From assembly GCF_027409185.1 (NCBI RefSeq), contig NC_084462.1, positions 83,872,179 to 83,936,178 of the forward strand: a stretch of 64,000 bases of DNA, given 5' to 3'. Within the stretch, counting starts at the first letter, position 1, and the number at the start of each line of letters is the position of its first letter. The notes below the pieces were generated by a model. The model was not told the origin of the DNA. It did no database searches and saw only the letters and a list, made by a program, of their open reading frames with translations. Positions 57,747 to 64,000 of this stretch are shown in pieces. The stretch is from Cynocephalus volans. Its lineage: Eukaryota; Chordata; Mammalia; Dermoptera; Cynocephalidae. Both the position numbers and the translations under genes were made by a program.

Positions 57747-60700
57747 TCTCTTTCTGTGCCTGGCTTATTTCACTTAACATAATTTTTTCTAAGCTATCCA
57801 TGTTGCAGTGAATGGCAGAATTACATTCTTTTTTATGTCTGAGTAGTCCATTGTGTGTATGTAGCACATTTTCTTTATCCAATCATCTTTTGAGAGAAAT
57901 TTATATTGGTTCCATATCTTGGCTATTGTGAATACAGTTGCAATGAATATGGTGGTGCATGTATCCATTGGACATGACGGTTTCCATTCCTTTGAGTATA
58001 TACCCAGTAGTGAGATTGCTGGGTCATATGGTAGTTCTATCTGTAGTTGTTTGAGAACTGTTTTCCATGATGGCTGTACTAATTTACAATACCACCAGCT
58101 ATGTGTAAGTGATCCCCTTTCTTTCTCCACATCCATGCCAGCATTTGTTTTTCTCTGTCTTTTCGATAATAGCCAGTACAACTGGGGTGAAATGGTATCT
58201 CAGTGTGGTTTTAATTTGCATTTCCCTGATGATTAGTGATGTTGGCCATTTGTAGGTCTACTTTTGAGAAATGTCTATTGAGCTTCCTTGCCCATGTTTT
58301 TAGTTGGGTTATTTTTATTTATTTTTTTACCATTGAGTTGCTTGAGGTCCTTGTATATTCTGGAAATTAACCCTTTGTCAGATACATAGTTTGCAAATAT
58401 TTTTCTCCTATTCTGTAGGTTTTCTTTTCACTCTGATTGTTTCCTTTATTGTGCAGAAGCTTTTAGGTTGATGTGATCCCATTTGCGTATTTTTACTTTT
58501 GTTGCTTATGCTTTTGAGGTCTCATTCATAAAATCTTTGCCTAGTCCTATGTTTTTTTTATTCTTAATCACATGGATATGCAATTTTCCCTGCACCATTT
58601 ATTGAAGAGGCTATCCCTTCCAAATGTCTTTAGAGCCTTTATCAAAGATCAGTTGGCTGTAAGTATGTGGGTTTATTTCTGGACTTTCTATTCTGCTCCA
58701 TTGGTCCAAGTGTCTCTTTTTATGCCTGTACCATGCTGTTTTGGTTACTATAGCATTATAGTATAATTTAAAGTCAGGTAGTGTAATGCCTCTTGATTTT
58801 ACTCTTTTTGCTCAGGATTACTTTGGCTATTTGGGGTCTTTTCTTGTTCAATATGAGTGTTATGATTGCTTCTACTTCTATGAAGAATGTCATTGGTAAT
58901 TTGATAGAGATTGCATTGAATCTGTAGATCACTTTGGGTACTATGGACATTTTCATGACATTAATTCTACCGATCTATGAGCATGGAATATGCTTTCCAC
59001 TGTTTTTATGTCCTCTTTAATTTCTTTCATGAGTGTTTTGTAGTTTTCATTATAGAGATCTTTCACTTCTTTGGTTAGATTTATTCCTAGGTATTTTATT
59101 TTTTTTGGTAGGTAATGTATATGGGATTGCTTTCTTGATTTCTTTTTCTCCTAGTTTATTGTGGTTTGTAGAAACACTAGTGACTTTTGTACATTGATTT
59201 TATATCCTGCAACTTTACTGAATTTACCAGCTCTATAAGTTTTTTGGTGGCATGTGCAGGTTTTTCTATATGGAAGGTTATGATATCTGCAAAGAGGGAC
59301 AATTTGACTTTCTCTTTTCCAACTTGGACGCCCTTTATTACTTGGGAATCCTTGTCTTGTTGCTCTTCTTAGAGAAAGGGCTTTTAGCTTTTCTTCATCA
59401 GGTTGATGTTTGCCATATATGGCTTTTATTATGTTGAGATACTTTTCCTCTATGCCTAATTTGTTGAGAGTTGTTAATCATAAAGTGATGTTGAATTTTA
59501 TCAAATGCTTTTTCTGCATCTATTGAGATTATCATATGATTATTATCTTTCCTATTGTTGATGTGGTATATCACATTTATTGTTTCGCATATGCTGAACC
59601 ATCCTTACATTCCTGGGATGAATCCTACTTGATCATGATGTGTAATCTTTTTGATACACTGTTGGATTCTGTTTTCTCTCACATTGTTGAGAATTTTTGC
59701 ATCTAAGTGCATCAAGGATATTAGCTTATGGTTTTCTTTTTTTGTTGTGTCTTTGTCTGGTTTTGGTATCAGGGCGATGCCTAATAGAATGAGTTTGGGA
59801 GAATACCCTCTGCTTTGACTTTTTTTTTTTTTTGGAATAATTTGGAAAGAATTGGTACTAAATCTTCTTTAAAAGTCTGGTAGAATACAGCAGTGAAGCT
59901 GTACAGTCTTGGGCTTTTCTTTGTTGGGAGACTATTGATTATTGATTAAAAATTGTTTTCTGTCCAGGTATTATAATTCTTCTTGGTTCAGTCTTGGTAG
60001 GGTGTATGTGTCCAGAAATTAATCCATTTCTTATAGATTTTTTAATTTGTTGGTATATAGTTGTTCATAGTAATCTGTAATGATTCTTTGCATTTCTGTA
60101 GAATCAGTTGTAATGTCTCCATTTTCATTTTTGATTTGATGTTTGGTTCTTTTCTTGGTTAGTTAGCTAATGTTTTGTCAATTTTGCTTATCTTCTCAAA
60201 AAGCCACCTTTTTGTTTCATCAATCTTTTTTTTCTGGCCTTTATTTCATTTAGTACTGCTCTGTTATTTATTCTTTCTAGAAGCTAATTTTGGGGTTGTA
60301 TTGTTCTTGCTTTTCTAGTTCGTTGAGGTGTAACCACTAGGTTGTTTATTTGGGATCTTTCAACTTTTTTGATGTAAGGCCTTGTTGCAATAGTCTTCCC
60401 TGTTAGTACTGCTTTTGCAGTATCCTGTAGGTTTTGGTAAATTTTGCTTGTACTTTCTTTCATTTCAAGTAATTTTTTGTCTTCCAGCTTTATTTCTTCT
60501 TTGACCCACTCATCATTCTGGAGCATGTTGTTTAATTTCCATGTATTTGTATATTTTCCCAAGTTTTGTTGTTAATTTCTAGTTTTATTCCATTGTGGTC
60601 TGAAAATATACTTTATATAATTTCAGTCTTTTAAAATTTGTTGAGAATTTATTTGTGGCCTAACATGTGATCTATCCTGGAGAATGATCCTATGCTGATT

Positions 60701-61290
60701 AGACGAATGTGTATTCTGCAGTTGTTAGATGAAATGTTCTGTAAATACCTGTCAAGTCCATTTGGTTTAAGATGCTGTTTAAATCCAATATTTCTCTGCT
60801 AGTATTTTGTGTAGATGACTTGTCTGATGCTGAGAGAGGCATGTTAAAGTCCCCAGCTATTATTGTGTCAGGGTCAATCTCTTCCTTTAGATCTAATAAC
60901 AATTGCTTTATATATCTGGGTGCTCCAATGGTGGGTGCCTACATTTATGGTTGCTATATCTTCTTGCTGCGTTGATCCTTTTATCATTAAATAATCTCCT
61001 TCTTTATCTCTTCTTATGGTGCTTGGTTTAAAGTCTCTTTTATCTGATACAAGTATGGAGACTCCTTCTCATTTTTGGTTTCCATTTGCATGGAGTATTT
61101 TTTTCTGTCCCTTCACTATTAGTCTGTGTGTGTCTTTATTGGTGAAGTGAGTTTCTTACAGGCAGCATATAGTTGGGTTTAGTTGTTTAAATGCATTCAG
61201 CCAGTCTATGTCTTTTAAGTGGGGAATTTAACCCATTTACATCCAGGTTGTTATTGAAGGTATTGCCTTATTCCTGCAATTCTATTAATT
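57747..61290 (-). pseudogene. L1 ORF2 pseudogene
   Basis: All ORF2 domains are present in order but broken by many frameshifts and stops. The N-terminal endonuclease (about 61290-60600) keeps AGDFNMPLSASDKSS (60880-60800), including the conserved G-D-F-N. The reverse-transcriptase active site reads F-A-D-I at 59293-59282 where active L1s have F-A-D-D, so one catalytic aspartate is lost. The C-terminal cysteine motif near 58130 has lost its first cysteines but keeps H-S-W-W-Y-C. The protein ends near 57747. Confidence 0.9.
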
Positions 61291-61502
61291 TTTTATGGTT
61301 GTTTATATTTCTTTTGTTCCTTTCTTTCCCTCTTATTTCTTGTCTTTGACATTGGTGGATTTTTTTGGTAGTAAAAGAATATTGTTTTTCTTTCTCATTT
61401 GTGTATTTGTTCTACTAGTTGTTTTTATTCTTTTTCAAGTATTCGTGATGATAGTCATCACTCCTTTGATACCAGATGTAGAACTCCCTTGTAGAATTCT
61501 TG

Positions 61503-62443
61503 TTAGGCCAGTCTTGTAGCGATGAATTCCCACAGTTTTTGTCTGTCTGGGAAAGATACTATTTCTTCTTTTCTGAAGGATAGCTTTGCTGGGTATGGTG
61601 TTCTTGGTTGGCAGGTTTTTTCTTTTAGTACTCTGGATATATCATCCCACTCTCTCTTGGCCTGTAAGGGTTCTATTGAGAAGTCTGCTGTTAGTCTGAT
61701 GGGGATTCCTTCATAAATAATTTGACACTTTTCTTTTGCTCTTTTTAGAATTCTTTCTTTGTCTTTGACTTTTGACAATTTGACTGCAATGTGTCTTGGG
61801 GAGGTCCTTTTTGGGTTGAATCTGTTTGGGGATCTTTGAGGTTGTTGGATCTGGGGGACCATATGTCTCTCAATACTTGTTAAATTTTCATCTATTATTT
61901 CAGTAAATAGGCTTCCAATGCCTTTTCCTTTCTCTTGCCCTTCTGGTACACCCATAATATGTATGTTTGTACACTTAAGGTTGTCAGATAGATCTTGTAG
62001 GCTGCCTTCATTTTTTAAAAATTCTTTTTTTTCTGGTCCAACTGTGTTAATTAAAAAAGTTTCTAGTTCAGAATTTTATTCTTTTGTTTGTTCTAGCCTA
62101 TTAAGCTCTCAGTTGTACTTTTTATTTCATTGAATGAATTCTTCAGTTCCAGGATTTCTGCTTGGTTCTTTTTTATAGTTTCTATCTCTTTGTTAAATTT
62201 CTCATATATATCCTGTGTTATTTTTCTGTCTTCATAGTGATTTCTATCTATTTTTTCTTGCATCATGTTGAGCTTCCTTAGGTTTGTCATTTGGGATTCC
62301 TCTTCAGGTATTTTAATAGCTTCCTGTTGTTTGGGGTCTGGTATTGGAGAATCATTGTCTTCTTTTGGGTTGTTATGTTTCCCTGTTTTTTCATGCTTCT
62401 CATATCTCTGCATTGATTTCTGGGTATCTGGTGATGTGGTCAC
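61503..62443 (-). pseudogene. L1 ORF1 pseudogene
   Basis: ORF1p is the trimeric RNA-binding chaperone of L1. The N-terminal part (62443-62093) is a charged coiled coil (NLRKLNMMQEKIDRN, ETIKKNQAEILELKNSF) ending in a stop. After a short disrupted stretch, the RNA-recognition and C-terminal domains run open from 61955 to 61503: IMGVPEGQEKGKG, FNPKRTSPRHIAVKLSK, PIRLTADFSIEPLQAKREW, YPAKLSF. Two stops or shifts between 62093 and 61955 inactivate it. Confidence 0.9.
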
Positions 62444-63436
62444 TTCTTTTAATTTTTGGAGTAGTTTTTGAAGGGAGAGACTCTTACCTGTAGAAATGTT
62501 CTATAGTCAGATTGAGTGACTTAGGTTTGGTTAGGTGCTCACAATGGTAAGTGCTAACTTGCTCCCCACACCCTTTCTGCTTGCGTAGGCAGGCTTGGTA
62601 TGTCAGGTGGCCTCAGAGCTCCCAGGGAAAGTTGGCATTGATCCAGGTGACCAGTGCAGGGGACTGGCACAATCCCTGCTCACTGTCTGCTGGGGTAGGG
62701 ATGGTGCTCTGAGGTCCTGGGGGAAGGAGGATGTGGATCTAGGAGCCCAGAATGCTCCCCCCACTTTCCACTGATGTGGACCTGTCCACTATGGTAGGCA
62801 GGACTCCAAGCTCACAGGGAAGGAGGATAAAGTCCCTACTCACTGTCAACTGGGGCTGGGGAGAGCATGGAGTCAGGCAGGGTACTGAGCTCCCAGGGGA
62901 AGGAAGACATGGATCCAGGCAGCCAGCTTGCTATTCCCATGCCATCCACTGTGGGAGGCAGAGCTGGGTCAGTGGGACTCTGAGTTCCCTTGGCTCCTAT
63001 TCCAAAATGGTGATGTCCAGCCAGCAGCCTGGGACCAAGGGACGTGGGGAGGACTCAGCATATAGTTCCCCTCTGAAAAAAATACAGTCGTGTGGGCTCT
63101 TAGCAGCTGCTTGCACTATGATCACTGCCCCTGAGGACTACATTACAGCCTGATCTGCAGGTGCCTGCAGTGGGAGTGCCAACTGCCTACCCTTGCCCTC
63201 TTGTCCCAGCAGTTCAGGGTCTCTCAAGTCTCCATGCTGGTGTTGGTGAGCTGCTTCCAATGTCTTTCTATGTTGCTGTCACAAATTCAGGTCTTGGGGG
63301 GTTTTTGTCACTGTTTTGCTGGAGTCTGTCATTTTTTCCTAGATACTCTACTCTACAGGTGACTACTTATTGCTTGGACTTTTTTGCATTAGAGGTGAGA
63401 GCAGGCTGCCTCTAGTCAGTCATCTTTCCAAAAAAA
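62444..63436 (-). promoter_or_regulatory. L1 5'UTR with about 95-base repeated units
   Basis: The GC-rich leader of the full-length L1. Units beginning near 62612, 62709, 62806 and 62885 share GAGCTCCCAGGGGAAGGA-type text followed by GATCCAGG..CC. The extreme 5' end (63436) begins ACCTTTTTTTTGGAAAGATG on the minus strand. It is unrelated by eye to the 5'UTR of the L1 at 54667. Confidence 0.7.
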
Positions 63437-63600
63437 AGGTAAGTACTATTATTAACATCACTCGACAGGAAAAAAACACTAAGGTGTAGAGACATAAATG
63501 TCTTGGCCAGATAGGGGCAGCAGTAGAGTTTGGGCATAAGCAGTATGATTGCAGCGTGTGTGCCCCCCACTGCTCCTCTGACCTGCCTGTCTTAGAGATC
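63437..63600 (+). repeat. MIR, right part split by L1
   Basis: GTACTATTATTAACATCACT, then a degraded core and TGTCTTGGCCAGATAGGGGC tail continue the MIR interrupted at 57291. Confidence 0.8.
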
Positions 63601-64000
63601 TAGTATACACCAGAGCATGGTCAGAAGTTGATCTCTCTTCCCCACATATATAAATGAGGAACCTATGGCCCCAACTTGTTACCGACTTACAACCACAAGG
63701 GAAACTGGAATTAAGATAAAGCTGTGCATGGTGGTGAAGAAATAGAAAGCATGTAGGTCTTGGATTATGTGGTTGAAATGCTAGATCAGCTAGTCTTGAA
63801 CCTTGGCCTACTCATGAATTTTTCCTCCAGTGAATTAATTTTTTTTTGTGTGTAAGCTGATTTGAGTTGACTTTTTATATAGTTTCAGCTGAAAGCACCC
63901 TGTTTTGGTTGGAGAATGGAATCCAACAAAGATTTTCTAATCTTTTGAAATTTAGGTTTCAGCTGACTTGTGGTCAGCACACAGACCTAGGAATAGAAAA
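63601..64000. other. Unassigned sequence
   Basis: Poly-T at 63839-63847. Nothing recognised. Confidence 0.5.

Larger units (their letters stand above)
57292..63436 (-). mobile_element. Full-length L1, 6.1 kb
   Basis: A complete but inactive L1 in minus orientation: A-rich 3' end at 57292-57310, 3'UTR to about 57745, ORF2 to about 61290, ORF1 61500-62443, 5'UTR to 63436. The duplication AGGT(GG/AA)GTACTATTATT lies at 57275-57291 and 63437-63453. The host site is a MIR, which gives the pre-insertion sequence exactly. Confidence 0.93.

Overview
The window is nuclear DNA from a placental mammal. It is gene-poor, AT-rich and almost entirely built from interspersed repeats in many states of decay. 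I find no convincing exon of a functional protein-coding gene. The best clue to the organism is three SINEs (11047-11165, 37939-38081, 54359-54533) with a tRNA-Ile-like head and a body that matches what I remember of the CYN SINEs of colugos (Dermoptera). A colugo such as Galeopterus is therefore my best guess. This rests on pattern memory, not on a search.

Layout. 1-9 kb: mostly unique sequence with old MIR fragments, a 3'-truncated 5S rRNA copy flanked by a perfect 17-base duplication (4691-4762), two mariner-type MITEs (4255-4334 and 8226-8303), a (CA)n tract, an MLT1 fragment and a solo retroviral LTR with a 6-base duplication (6654-7212). 9-17 kb: a stretch of reverse-strand degraded coding-like sequence, a tRNA-Ile SINE inserted into a MER5A element, and an ancient CR1/L3-like LINE. 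17-21 kb: a fairly young 5'-truncated L1 with a 1.5-kb readable ORF2 end, then an older L1 and a MIR. 22-28 kb: old plus-strand L1 pieces interrupted by two LTRs. 30.3-31.9 kb: a decayed mariner whose terminal repeats match the two MITEs. 37-40 kb: a CG-rich LTR-like block, a SINE, and a MaLR LTR carrying the second copy of the 6-base-duplication LTR. 42-51 kb: nested L1s, one holding a full-length RPS29 retropseudogene. 52.4 kb: a 42-base minisatellite grown inside a MIR. 54.3-63.6 kb: a SINE, an internally deleted L1 carrying a MaLR LTR, and a full-length 6.1-kb L1 that splits a MIR in two.

The features form a record of insertion rather than a pathway: MIR, CR1/L3-like and L1M remnants first, then MaLR, MER5A and mariner, then the 6-base-duplication LTRs, L1-driven retrocopies (RPS29, 5S), the two complete-ended L1s and the CYN-type SINEs. 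I did not find a new gene system. The most notable items are the tailless 5S retropseudogene, the mariner with its MITEs, the twin LTRs, the MIR-born minisatellite and the neighbouring L1s with unrelated promoters.
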